The position numbers and the translations under genes were made by a program. A stretch of DNA of 41,754 nt, taken from CAYQOX01 sp964419335. GTDB taxonomy: Bacteria > Hinthialibacterota > Hinthialibacteria > Hinthialibacterales > Hinthialibacteraceae. A model generated the notes under the pieces. The model was not told where the DNA came from, made no database searches, and worked only from the letters and a program-made list of their open reading frames with translations. Of this stretch, positions 16,285 to 24,513 are shown one piece after another (within the stretch, counting starts at the first letter, position 1; each line of letters starts with the position of its first letter). The DNA lies in contig CAYQOX010000039.1 in NCBI GenBank assembly GCA_964419335.1, positions 1-41,754 on the forward strand, written 5' to 3'.

Positions 16285-16815
16285 ATGGGATATCTTCAAG
16301 GTAAATTTGAAGAAAATGTCATAATTACTTCGGTCGATCAGCTGTTCAATTGGGCGCGTCTTTCCTCCGTTTGGCCCATGACCTTTGGCCTTGCTTGCTG
16401 CGCTATCGAAATGATGCATACCGGTGCTTGCCGCTTTGATCTTGATCGTTTTGGCGCCGGTGTTTTTCGCGCAACCCCTCGGCAGAGTGATTTGATGATT
16501 GTTGCAGGTACAGTTACTTATAAAATGGCCCAACGCCTGAAACGCCTCTATGACCAAATGGCCGAACCGCGCTGGGTTATCGCGATGGGCAGCTGCGCCA
16601 TTGGAGGCGGTCCGTATTATCAATATGGCTACCATGTAGTCAAAGGGGTCGATCTCTATGTCCCCGTTGATGTCTACGTTCCCGGCTGTCCACCTCATCC
16701 TGAAACCCTGCTGGCAGGACTCCTGGAATTACAAAAGAAAATCCGTCAGGATCGGATTCTACGCAAACAGAAAGAAGAAAAATCTCCACAAGATACCGTT
16801 GGGGAAACTGTATAA
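16285..16815 (+). CDS. nuoB: NADH-quinone oxidoreductase subunit B
   Basis: NuoB holds the terminal iron-sulfur cluster N2, which passes electrons to quinone at the junction with NuoD and the membrane arm. The N2 ligands are visible: the adjacent pair Cys38-Cys39 (LACCAIE), Cys104 (MGSCAIGGG) and Cys135 (VPGCPP). The block 'FRATPRQSDLMIVAGTVTYKM' is also canonical. Length (176) is usual, with a charged C-terminal tail of ~30 residues. A GAAGGAGC ribosome site precedes the ATG. It is followed 12 bases later by nuoC. Confidence 0.96.
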   Translation: MGYLQGKFEENVIITSVDQLFNWARLSSVWPMTFGLACCAIEMMHTGACRFDLDRFGAGVFRATPRQSDLMIVAGTVTYKMAQRLKRLYDQMAEPRWVIAMGSCAIGGGPYYQYGYHVVKGVDLYVPVDVYVPGCPPHPETLLAGLLELQKKIRQDRILRKQKEEKSPQDTVGETV

Positions 16816-16827
16816 GGTATTGGACGC

Positions 16828-17331
16828 TTGACCATCATGGAAATGCAAGCCATTTATGAACATTTAAAAAAACACTTCGGTGAGGAAAAGATCCTGGAAT
16901 ATGTGGTTACCGGAGATGAGAAAAAAGGCTATCGGGATCCCTTTATTCTTGTTGAAAAGAACGCTCTTCCCGAAGTTTGCCAGTTCTTGAAGGACAACGA
17001 GGAAACCCGATGTGAGATGCTCCATCTCATTACCGGGGTGGATTGGCCAGACTATTTCGAATGTGTCTATCACCTTGCTTCCTTAAAGCACAAGCACATT
17101 GTCGTGCTTAAAGTACGTACCGATCGGAATGATCCGAAGGTTCCCAGCCTAAGCAGCATTTGGCCGGCGGCCAATTGGCATGAACGCGAAACCTATGACT
17201 TGGTAGGCATTCGCTTTGAGGGGCATCCGGATTTAAAGCGCATTCTTCTTGATGATGCATGGGAAGGGCATCCTTTGCGTAAAGATTATAAAATGCCTGA
17301 ACATGAGGAACTTCGGGAAAAAGGTTTTTAA
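16828..17331 (+). CDS. nuoC: NADH-quinone oxidoreductase subunit C
   Basis: NuoC is a peripheral-arm subunit packing against NuoD near the quinone site. The 30-kDa subunit signature is clear in the second half: ITGVDWPDYFECVYHL, then 'SIWPAANWHERETYDLVGIRFEGHPDLKRILL' and 'EGHPLRKDY'. It is separate from NuoD, unlike the fused NuoCD of E. coli. The start is either TTG at 16828, ten bases after AAGG, or ATG at 16837, which is 19 bases away; spacing favours the TTG. The downstream nuoD start follows after 31 bases. Confidence 0.94.
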   Translation: MTIMEMQAIYEHLKKHFGEEKILEYVVTGDEKKGYRDPFILVEKNALPEVCQFLKDNEETRCEMLHLITGVDWPDYFECVYHLASLKHKHIVVLKVRTDRNDPKVPSLSSIWPAANWHERETYDLVGIRFEGHPDLKRILLDDAWEGHPLRKDYKMPEHEELREKGF

Positions 17332-17362
17332 CTAGTTATCCTTAATTGAGGCGATTGTTTAA

Positions 17363-18505
17363 ATGAATACCGCCGCACAACCCAAACCACTTAAAGGCGA
17401 GCCCTTGCTCATTCACATGGGACCTCAGCACCCCAGTACCCATGGTGTGTTGCAGGTATTATTACACACCGATGGGGAAATCGTCCATAAAATCGAACCC
17501 CGCATTGGTTTTCTCCATCGTTGCAAAGAAAAAATCGGCGAGAATCTGGGCTATCCCGAGTATGTACCCTACACCGATCGTATGGATTACCTCGCCGCCA
17601 TGAACACCAACTGGGTGTGGGCTGCTACGGTTGAAAAACTAATGGAAATCGAAGTCCCTGAACGGGCTGAATATATACGTATGTTTGTGGCGGAATTCAA
17701 CCGCATTGCCAGCCATCTTATCTTTTTAGGGACTTATGGGATTGACCTAGGAGCGTTTACCCCATTTCTTCTCACGATTCGTGAGCGGGAAATGGTGCTG
17801 GATATTTTGGAAGAACTTTCCGGCGCACGTCTGTGCTTTGGTTATGTTCGCATCGGTGGCGTTGCCGACGATATGACGCCCAAGGCGATAGAGAAAGCCA
17901 AGAAATTTCTCAAACAATTCCGCGATAAACTCGATCGTCTTAACGAATTACTCTCTTTTAATCAGTTATTTATTAAGCGTACCTCGAATATCGGTATTCT
18001 TCCCCCAGACCAAGCCATCGCCTATGGAGTCACGGGACCCATGCTGCGTGCTTCCGGGGTGAATTGGGATCTGCGCCGTGATCTTCCCTATTCTTACTAT
18101 GACAAACTGGAATTCGATATACCGATTGGCCGGGGAGAGAAGGGACAAGTGGGTGATTGTTGGGATCGCTACTGGGTTCGTATTCAAGAAATGTACGAGA
18201 GTACTCGTATTCTTGAACAGATCATTGAAGGTTTTCCCGAAGGAGGAAATTTTAGTACGAAAGTCCCTATCTCTGTTCGACCCCCCAAAGGCGCGGAAGC
18301 CTTTGTACGTCAGGAATGTCCACGTGGAGAAGTGGCGTTTTATATGATCAGTGATGGCGGGCCTAAGCCCTACCGTTTACGTGCACGCGGCCCTTCGTTC
18401 TGCAATTTGAGTGTATTCAACCAAGTCGCGAAAGAACTGTTGGTCGCGGATGTGGTCGCTACCTTAGGAACCTTTGACATCGTGATGGGAGACGTAGACC
18501 GCTAA
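17363..18505 (+). CDS. nuoD: NADH-quinone oxidoreductase subunit D
   Basis: NuoD forms most of the quinone-binding cavity and descends from the large subunit of NiFe hydrogenases. It shows the family landmarks MGPQHPSTHGV near the N-terminus, 'IGFLHRCKEKIGEN', 'YTDRMDYLAAM', 'GARLCFGYVRIGGV' and the C-terminal 'DVVATLGTFDIVMGDVDR'. The 380-residue length is slightly short of the common ~400, but both ends are canonical. Its stop codon overlaps the nuoH start by one base (TAATG), which indicates translational coupling. There is no nuoE, nuoF or nuoG between nuoD and nuoH. Confidence 0.96.
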   Translation: MNTAAQPKPLKGEPLLIHMGPQHPSTHGVLQVLLHTDGEIVHKIEPRIGFLHRCKEKIGENLGYPEYVPYTDRMDYLAAMNTNWVWAATVEKLMEIEVPERAEYIRMFVAEFNRIASHLIFLGTYGIDLGAFTPFLLTIREREMVLDILEELSGARLCFGYVRIGGVADDMTPKAIEKAKKFLKQFRDKLDRLNELLSFNQLFIKRTSNIGILPPDQAIAYGVTGPMLRASGVNWDLRRDLPYSYYDKLEFDIPIGRGEKGQVGDCWDRYWVRIQEMYESTRILEQIIEGFPEGGNFSTKVPISVRPPKGAEAFVRQECPRGEVAFYMISDGGPKPYRLRARGPSFCNLSVFNQVAKELLVADVVATLGTFDIVMGDVDR

Positions 18506-19545
18506 TGGAATTTCTGCTCAGCCTCTTCAAAAGTTTTGGTTTATACGAAGGTTCACCCAACGCCATGATGATCATCATGGCCGCCAGCACCGCAGCCAGT
18601 GTGACCCTTGGTGTGATTGCAGTGATTGGTATTGTTGCTGTTTACGCTGAACGAAAAATTTCCGCCCATATGCAATCTCGAGTGGGACCCATGCACGTCG
18701 GTTGGCATGGGGTCTTACAGACCGTCGCCGACGGGATCAAATTATTCTTAAAGGAAGACATTATCCCCGCTTTGGCTGATCGTTGGCTTTTCATCTTGGC
18801 ACCTTTGCTTGTCATTTTAGGTGCGGTACTATCCTTGGCCGTAATTCCTTTTAGTTCATATTGGGTACCGGCCGACATCAACATCGGTGTCCTCTACTTG
18901 CTTGCCACTTCTTCGCTCGTGGCCATCGGTTTGATTATGGCGGGCTGGGCTTCGCACAACAAATGGTCACTCTATGGGGCGATGCGTGCCGCTGCCCAGT
19001 TTTTGAGTTATGAAGTGCCGGTGGCATTACACATCATTCCCCCGGTTCTGCTCGCCAGTTCGCTTCACTTAACCACGATTGTTGAACAGCAGCAGGGCGG
19101 TTTCCTCGGGATTGGGAATTGGAATTTATGGAACCCGTTCTGTTTTCTTTCTTTTATCGCCTATTATGTTTCCTCTCTCGCGGAAACCAATCGTTTGCCC
19201 TTTGATTTACCCGAATCCGAATCCGAACTCGTGGCCGGAGTTCATACTGAATATACCGGCATGCGTTTTGCGTTCTTTTTTATAGCCGAATACACCGACT
19301 TGTTTGTGGTCTCTGCGGTGGCTTCCATTCTCTTTCTGGGAGGATGGCATGGACCGTTTGGATTACAAAGTCTCTTTATTCTGCTTCTCAAAATTACGGC
19401 ATTAATCTTCGTCGCGATGTGGCTGCGTTGGACGTTGCCTCGGCTTCGCATCGACCAGCTCATGACCACCTGTTGGAAGATCCTCATCCCTCTGGGCTTG
19501 ATCAATATCATCGGCGTCAGCCTTTGGATCGCGCTTTGGGGATGA
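18505..19545 (+). CDS. nuoH: NADH-quinone oxidoreductase subunit H
   Basis: NuoH is the membrane subunit that meets the quinone chamber and starts the proton path. About eight to nine helices are visible. The loop 'AERKISAHMQSRVGPMHVGWHGVLQ' is the family signature, with 'ADGIKLFLKED' after it and 'ETNRLPFDLPESESELVAGVHTEYTGMRF' later; the acidic residues in the latter line the quinone cavity. Length 346 is usual. An extended N-terminus of ~25 residues precedes the first conserved helix. It is directly coupled to nuoD and 18 bases from nuoI. Confidence 0.96.
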   Translation: MEFLLSLFKSFGLYEGSPNAMMIIMAASTAASVTLGVIAVIGIVAVYAERKISAHMQSRVGPMHVGWHGVLQTVADGIKLFLKEDIIPALADRWLFILAPLLVILGAVLSLAVIPFSSYWVPADINIGVLYLLATSSLVAIGLIMAGWASHNKWSLYGAMRAAAQFLSYEVPVALHIIPPVLLASSLHLTTIVEQQQGGFLGIGNWNLWNPFCFLSFIAYYVSSLAETNRLPFDLPESESELVAGVHTEYTGMRFAFFFIAEYTDLFVVSAVASILFLGGWHGPFGLQSLFILLLKITALIFVAMWLRWTLPRLRIDQLMTTCWKILIPLGLINIIGVSLWIALWG

Positions 19546-19563
19546 TGAAAGGAGTTTGGAATC

Positions 19564-20055
19564 ATGGCCGTCGTAAAAAACGTATTGAATGGCTTCTTGA
19601 CCACCATGAAAGGGATGTATGTTACCGGACGGGAATTGTTTAAAAAACCGACGACATTCTTCTATCCCTATGAAAAACGTGAAATTCCTGAACGCTTTCG
19701 TGGTACTTTGGTAAATGACGTGAATATCTGCACGGCGTGTCAGCGATGTGTTAAAGTGTGTCCGGTCGATTGCATCGAGTGTAAAGCCGAGGGCAAAGGC
19801 AAGGAACGTCATCCTGTGCTTTTTACCATCGATTATATGAAATGTTGCTGGTGCAACCTTTGTGTGGAAGCCTGTCCTGAGGATAGTCTCAGTATGACGC
19901 ATGAATATGAGATGGTGTACACGGATCGCAGCAAGATGATACGTGATTTTGTGAAAGATCCCTTCATCTTTACCGAAGATCCAGACTATAAAACCACCGT
20001 AATCGAGAAATCCAAAGAGGAGGAAAAAGCCGAAAGTGGACTCTCTGCTGCCTAA
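19564..20055 (+). CDS. nuoI: NADH-quinone oxidoreductase subunit I (2x 4Fe-4S)
   Basis: NuoI carries clusters N6a and N6b that lead to N2 in NuoB. Both binding motifs are present: Cys56-59-62 with Cys66-Pro, and Cys94-97-100 with Cys104-Pro. An amphipathic N-terminal helix (res. ~1-25) would rest on the membrane. An extra Cys-rich touch (C70, C73, C95) is within normal variation. In complexes lacking the NADH module, NuoI is the likely entry point for electrons from ferredoxin or another donor; that is known from related 11-subunit complexes and inferred here. GAAAGGAG is the ribosome site. The last 20 bases overlap nuoJ. Confidence 0.96.
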   Translation: MAVVKNVLNGFLTTMKGMYVTGRELFKKPTTFFYPYEKREIPERFRGTLVNDVNICTACQRCVKVCPVDCIECKAEGKGKERHPVLFTIDYMKCCWCNLCVEACPEDSLSMTHEYEMVYTDRSKMIRDFVKDPFIFTEDPDYKTTVIEKSKEEEKAESGLSAA

Positions 20056-20578
20056 TCTGATCTTCTATGTTTTCGCTTTCATTGTCCTGGTCTCGGCGGT
20101 TTATACCGCATTTGCGCCTAAATTGGTCCATGCGGCTTTCTCTCTCTTATTCACTTTTTTAGGGTTAGCCTGCATCTACATCTATCTAGGGGCTGACTTT
20201 GTTGGGATAACCCAGATTGTGATATACGTGGGAGGCATTCTCGTTCTCTTGCTGTTTGGTGTGATGTTCACCGCCCAGGAGTCCTCCCAGGTTATCAAGC
20301 AAACCCTTCATTTCAAATGGGGGATCGCTCTTCTTGTGCTCCTCTTCTGCTTGATGATCCCCGCCATGATGATGACTCCATGGCCGGTGATGGACGAGCC
20401 GAATGAGGCAACCTTAGAATCAACCATTTTCCCTGTGGGGGAAATGTTATTAACCAAATATCTTCTTCCTTTTGAAATCGCTTCCTTACTGCTACTGATT
20501 GCCTTGATTGGCGCGGTGGTGATCGCACGGGGGGAACCGAAAACGCCAGTAGAAGAAGAAGAGGAACATTCGTCCTAG
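20036..20578 (+). CDS. nuoJ: NADH-quinone oxidoreductase subunit J
   Basis: NuoJ is a five-helix membrane subunit between NuoH/A and NuoK. The third helix region 'ITQIVIYVGGILVLLLFGVMF' is the family signature and contains the pi-bulge Tyr/Gly segment. The GTG start at 20036 lies within the end of nuoI and is preceded by a strong AGGAGG-type site at about 20018, so initiation there is credible. A loop with Pro/Glu (res. ~115-135) sits between helices four and five. The C-terminus is acidic (EEEEEHSS). Confidence 0.94.
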   Translation: MDSLLPNLIFYVFAFIVLVSAVYTAFAPKLVHAAFSLLFTFLGLACIYIYLGADFVGITQIVIYVGGILVLLLFGVMFTAQESSQVIKQTLHFKWGIALLVLLFCLMIPAMMMTPWPVMDEPNEATLESTIFPVGEMLLTKYLLPFEIASLLLLIALIGAVVIARGEPKTPVEEEEEHSS

Positions 20579-20606
20579 GCGATCTATATTCACAGAGGAG
20601 TTTGGT

Positions 20607-20918
20607 GTGATGAACGTGGGCTTGGAACATTGTCTTTTTCTGTCCGTTATTTTGTTTTTGCTGGGCCTTTTTATGGTAACCACCCGGCGTAACGGGATTC
20701 GTATCCTTATGGGGGTCGAATTGATCTTAAATTCCGCTAATCTCAATTTAATTGCTTTCACTCGCTATCTTAACACCGATGTGTATGGTCATATTTTTGC
20801 CGTGTTTGTGATTATTCTCGCCGCGGCCGAAGCGGCGATTGCGCTCGCCATCGTTTTGGCGATTTATCAGCAGTTTTCCACGGTTCACCTTGAAGAAATC
20901 AGCTCAATGAAGCACTGA
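20607..20918 (+). CDS. nuoK: NADH-quinone oxidoreductase subunit K
   Basis: NuoK is a three-helix MrpC-like subunit in the proton path. 'MGVELILNSANLNLIAF' holds the conserved helix-two Glu, and 'FVIILAAAEAAIALAIVLAIY' the helix-three Glu. Length 103 is typical. The frame can start at GTG 20607 or ATG 20610; the AGAGGAG site at 20594-20600 suits either. It is followed nine bases later by nuoL. Confidence 0.95.
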   Translation: MMNVGLEHCLFLSVILFLLGLFMVTTRRNGIRILMGVELILNSANLNLIAFTRYLNTDVYGHIFAVFVIILAAAEAAIALAIVLAIYQQFSTVHLEEISSMKH

Positions 20919-20927
20919 GGGTCTTGC

Positions 20928-22934
20928 ATGCAAACGTATGAACTTCTCGCTTGGTTAATTATCGGCCTGCCGCTGGCGGCTTTCGGTATTCAATTGTTTG
21001 TTGGAGGGCGATTGCCTCGCCAAGGAGATTGGCTTCCAACGTCGGCAATTTTTGCTTCGCTCGCCCTGGGACTTATCCTTTTTGTGAAGGTAATTTTCCT
21101 GGAGCATGATCCCGATTTTTTATTCCAAGTCTCCTATCCTTGGTTCAGTGCCGGCAGCCTGCAATTCGAGTGGGGCTTTCATATCGATAATTTAACCGCG
21201 GTCATGGTCTTGGTGGTCACCGTGGTCAGTGCCTTTGTCCATCTCTTTTCCATCGGGTATATGCACGGTGAACCTTTTTATGATAGGTACTTCGCTTATC
21301 TTGCTCTCTTTTCTTTTTCCATGCTGCTTCTGGTCCTTTGCGACAATATTTTCCTTCTTTATATAACGTGGGAACTCGTGGGAGTTTCGTCTTATCTCCT
21401 CATTGGCTTTTTCTTCTGGAGACATTCCGCCGCCAACGCATGTATCAAAGCTTTTCTCACCACTCGGGTTGGCGATGTCTTTATGTTTATCGGAATCTTG
21501 ATCGTAGCCCGGGAGATTGGCGTCTTCAATTATCGTGAGATTTTCGAGGCTGTCTCTCATGGAGAACTCAACGGAACGTTATTGACAATCGCTTCGATCT
21601 GCCTTTTCGGAGGAGCGGTAGGTAAATCAGCCCAGTTTCCGCTCCATGTGTGGCTGCCTGATGCGATGGAAGGGCCTACCCCCGTTAGCGCTCTCATCCA
21701 TGCGGCGACCATGGTCGCCGCCGGGGTCTACATGGTGGGGCGTTTGTTCCCCATGTTTAGCGAGTCCGCAGGCGCCATGATGCTCATTGCCTACATCGGC
21801 TTAATTACCGCCTTTTTCGCAGCCACTATCGCTATCACCCAAACCGATATCAAACGCGTTCTCGCTTATTCCACCGTGAGCCAATTGGGCTACATGGTCG
21901 CCGCTCTAGGCGCGGGGGCCTATACCGCTGGACTCTACCACCTCATGACCCACGCCTTCTTCAAGGCGCTTCTCTTTTTGGGCAGCGGCAGTGTGATTCA
22001 CGCGGTCCATTCGCAAGAAATGCCAGAAATGGGTGGTTTGCGCAAAAAGTTGCCCATCACCTTTTGGACGATGCTGATCGCCACCCTGGCGATTTCGGGC
22101 GTTCCTTTCTTCTCGGGGTTTGGCAGTAAGGACGCGATTCTTGCCGGCTCATTGGCCAAGGGCGTCGAAAATCCTGCTTATTTTCCCATATTCCTGGGGT
22201 TGTGGATTGCGGCTGGGGTAACGGCTTTCTACATGTTCCGCCTGATCTTCATGACTTTTTATGGCGAACCCCGCGATAAAGAAAAATATGATCATGCTCA
22301 CGAATCCCCCCCGGTCATGACCATCCCGCTCATTACCTTAGCGGTACTTTCCGTCATCGGCGGTTTTGGACTCTACGGGGCCTTATGGTTCAATGATTTA
22401 GTCGTTCCGCCAGCGATTGACCATGCGGCCGGACATGGCGATGAACATCATCATAGTGCTTTGCTTCATTATGGCGCGATGCTACTCTCCATCCTTATTG
22501 CGGCCGCAGGAATTTACCTCTCGTACTTGGTTTATTATGCCCGCCGCATTTCTGTGGAAGAATGGACGGCTAAACTGCGTCCTCTTTATGATCTCTCGTA
22601 TCATAAATACTGGGTGGATGAGTTTTATCAAAAGACCATTATTGCATTTATTATGTGGGTACGTAACGTGTTTGCCCGCTTTGATCTGAAAGTCGTCGAT
22701 GGAATTGTCAACGCCACCGCGCCTATGCTGCGTGGGACTTCGGGATTTTCGGGCACCATCGACAAGTATGTCGTCGATGGCTTTGTGAATCTCCTTGCGA
22801 TCGTGACCCAGATCATCGGGGCGGCTACCACATTGTTCCAAAGCGGTGTGATCCAAAATTATCTGTTAAAAGTAGGTTTCGCCGTAGCCGCGATCCTTTT
22901 ATTACATAACGTTTTAATCCGATTCTTTGGATAA
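20928..22934 (+). CDS. nuoL: NADH-quinone oxidoreductase subunit L
   Basis: NuoL is the distal antiporter-like proton pump subunit, with about 16 helices. Landmarks are 'WELVGVSSYLLIGFFFWR' (Glu of the antiporter site), 'GKSAQFPLHVWLPDAMEGPTPVSALIHAATMVAAGVYM', 'LAYSTVSQLGYM' and 'HAFFKALLFLGSGSVIHA'. The C-terminal part (~res. 480-668) has a His-rich loop (DHAAGHGDEHHH) and the stretch that forms the long lateral helix and its anchor. Length 668 is normal. It is followed by a 67-base gap and a fresh ribosome site for nuoM. Confidence 0.96.
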   Translation: MQTYELLAWLIIGLPLAAFGIQLFVGGRLPRQGDWLPTSAIFASLALGLILFVKVIFLEHDPDFLFQVSYPWFSAGSLQFEWGFHIDNLTAVMVLVVTVVSAFVHLFSIGYMHGEPFYDRYFAYLALFSFSMLLLVLCDNIFLLYITWELVGVSSYLLIGFFFWRHSAANACIKAFLTTRVGDVFMFIGILIVAREIGVFNYREIFEAVSHGELNGTLLTIASICLFGGAVGKSAQFPLHVWLPDAMEGPTPVSALIHAATMVAAGVYMVGRLFPMFSESAGAMMLIAYIGLITAFFAATIAITQTDIKRVLAYSTVSQLGYMVAALGAGAYTAGLYHLMTHAFFKALLFLGSGSVIHAVHSQEMPEMGGLRKKLPITFWTMLIATLAISGVPFFSGFGSKDAILAGSLAKGVENPAYFPIFLGLWIAAGVTAFYMFRLIFMTFYGEPRDKEKYDHAHESPPVMTIPLITLAVLSVIGGFGLYGALWFNDLVVPPAIDHAAGHGDEHHHSALLHYGAMLLSILIAAAGIYLSYLVYYARRISVEEWTAKLRPLYDLSYHKYWVDEFYQKTIIAFIMWVRNVFARFDLKVVDGIVNATAPMLRGTSGFSGTIDKYVVDGFVNLLAIVTQIIGAATTLFQSGVIQNYLLKVGFAVAAILLLHNVLIRFFG

Positions 22935-23001
22935 ACCGGGATGCGGGATTGCTTCCCAATCCCTTCTACAACAGGACGTTCCAGTTAGGGAGAGCTGAAG
23001 T

Positions 23002-24492
23002 ATGGAAACCCAGAATCATTTGCTGACCTGGATCATTTTTTGGCCATTGATCGGTATGGCCATTATCCTTGTGACTCCAGCACGAGCCAAACTTTTCATC
23101 AAACAGGTGGCGTTACTCTTCACGATCCCCTCTTTATTGCAGGGAATCAAAATGTTGATGAATTACGATCCTTCCAAAGGGATGGAGGAAATGCAGTTTG
23201 TCGCCAAAATCCCGTGGATCGAGAACTTCAACATTTTCTATTATGTTGGTGCCGATGGCTTGAGTATCCCGCTCATTTTTCTCACGGTGCTCTTGTGTCC
23301 CATCTGTATTTTGGCCTCGTGGAACATTAATGACCGCGCAAAAGGCTATTTCGCCTTGTTCTTACTTTTAGAAACAGGCATGCTAGGCGTTTTTTGTGCT
23401 CTGGACTTTTTCCTCTTTTATGTATTCTGGGAACTCATGCTTCTCCCCATGTATTTCTTGATCGGCATCTGGGGAGGGCCTCGTCGTGAATACGCCGCCA
23501 TCAAGTTTTTCCTGTATACCTTGTTCGGCAGTGTCTTTCTCTTCATTGCTATGATCGTGCTCTACATCTTTACCGGCTATTCGATGGATCTCACCCAACT
23601 GGGGGCCCAGATCTCCGAGTCGCCTTTGGGGAGCGCGACCACCATCAAGTGGTGGCTCTTCCTCGCCATGTACATCGCTTTCGCCATCAAGATTCCCGCG
23701 TTTCCATTCCATACCTGGCTGCCGGATGCCCACGTAGAAGCGCCGACCGCTATCAGCGTGATCCTTGCCGGTATTCTTTTGAAAATGGGAACGTATGGTT
23801 TGCTGCGGATTAGCTACCCCTTACTTCCCGATATGGCCATCGCTTTTGCCATCCCCATCGCGATCATCGCGTTAATCAATATTATTTATGGGGCTCTCTG
23901 CGCCATGGCGCAGACAGACTTAAAGAAACTTGTCGCTTATTCCAGTATTAGCCACATGGGCTACGTTATGCTGGGCATGGCGGCCATGACCTCCGAGGGC
24001 ATGAACGGCGCCGTCTTGCAGATGTTCAATCACGGTACCATTACCGCCATGCTCTTCCTTTTGGTGGGTGTCATTTATGATCGGGCACATCATCGCGATA
24101 TTGACGGTTTTGGCGGATTGGCCAAAAATCTTCCGGTCTATGCAGGGATCACTTGTGTCGCGTTCTTTGCTTCGCTCGGTCTTCCTGGACTTTCTGGGTT
24201 TATCAGTGAAGCCTTGGTCTTCTTTGGTGCGTTTCCCAAATTTATGGTGATTACCATCCTTGCGGCGAGCGGGATTGTGATCACGGCGGCCTATATCCTT
24301 TGGACCTACCAACGGATCTTCTTAGGTCCCTTAAATGAAAAATATACGGATTTGACGGATTGCTCCTTGCGCGAGCAGGTTACTCTCTATCCGTTAGCGA
24401 TTATCGTCGTGGTGTTGGGAGTTTTCCCTCACGTAATCATTGATATCTTTAATCCAACGATGCAAGACTTGTTGAAATTGTTAAACCAGTAA
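23002..24492 (+). CDS. nuoM: NADH-quinone oxidoreductase subunit M
   Basis: NuoM is the second antiporter-like pump subunit with about 14 helices. It shows 'DFFLFYVFWELMLLPMYFLIGIWGG', 'AFAIKIPAFPFHTWLPDAHVEAPTAISVILAGILLKMGTYG', 'DLKKLVAYSSISHMGYVMLG' and 'FNHGTITAMLFLLVGVIYDR', all canonical with the conserved Glu and Lys residues. Length 496 is usual. A GGGAGAG site lies ten bases before the ATG. The gene is 21 bases from nuoN. Confidence 0.96.
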   Translation: METQNHLLTWIIFWPLIGMAIILVTPARAKLFIKQVALLFTIPSLLQGIKMLMNYDPSKGMEEMQFVAKIPWIENFNIFYYVGADGLSIPLIFLTVLLCPICILASWNINDRAKGYFALFLLLETGMLGVFCALDFFLFYVFWELMLLPMYFLIGIWGGPRREYAAIKFFLYTLFGSVFLFIAMIVLYIFTGYSMDLTQLGAQISESPLGSATTIKWWLFLAMYIAFAIKIPAFPFHTWLPDAHVEAPTAISVILAGILLKMGTYGLLRISYPLLPDMAIAFAIPIAIIALINIIYGALCAMAQTDLKKLVAYSSISHMGYVMLGMAAMTSEGMNGAVLQMFNHGTITAMLFLLVGVIYDRAHHRDIDGFGGLAKNLPVYAGITCVAFFASLGLPGLSGFISEALVFFGAFPKFMVITILAASGIVITAAYILWTYQRIFLGPLNEKYTDLTDCSLREQVTLYPLAIIVVVLGVFPHVIIDIFNPTMQDLLKLLNQ

Positions 24493-24513
24493 AACGGTAA
24501 GGAATAAATCTTC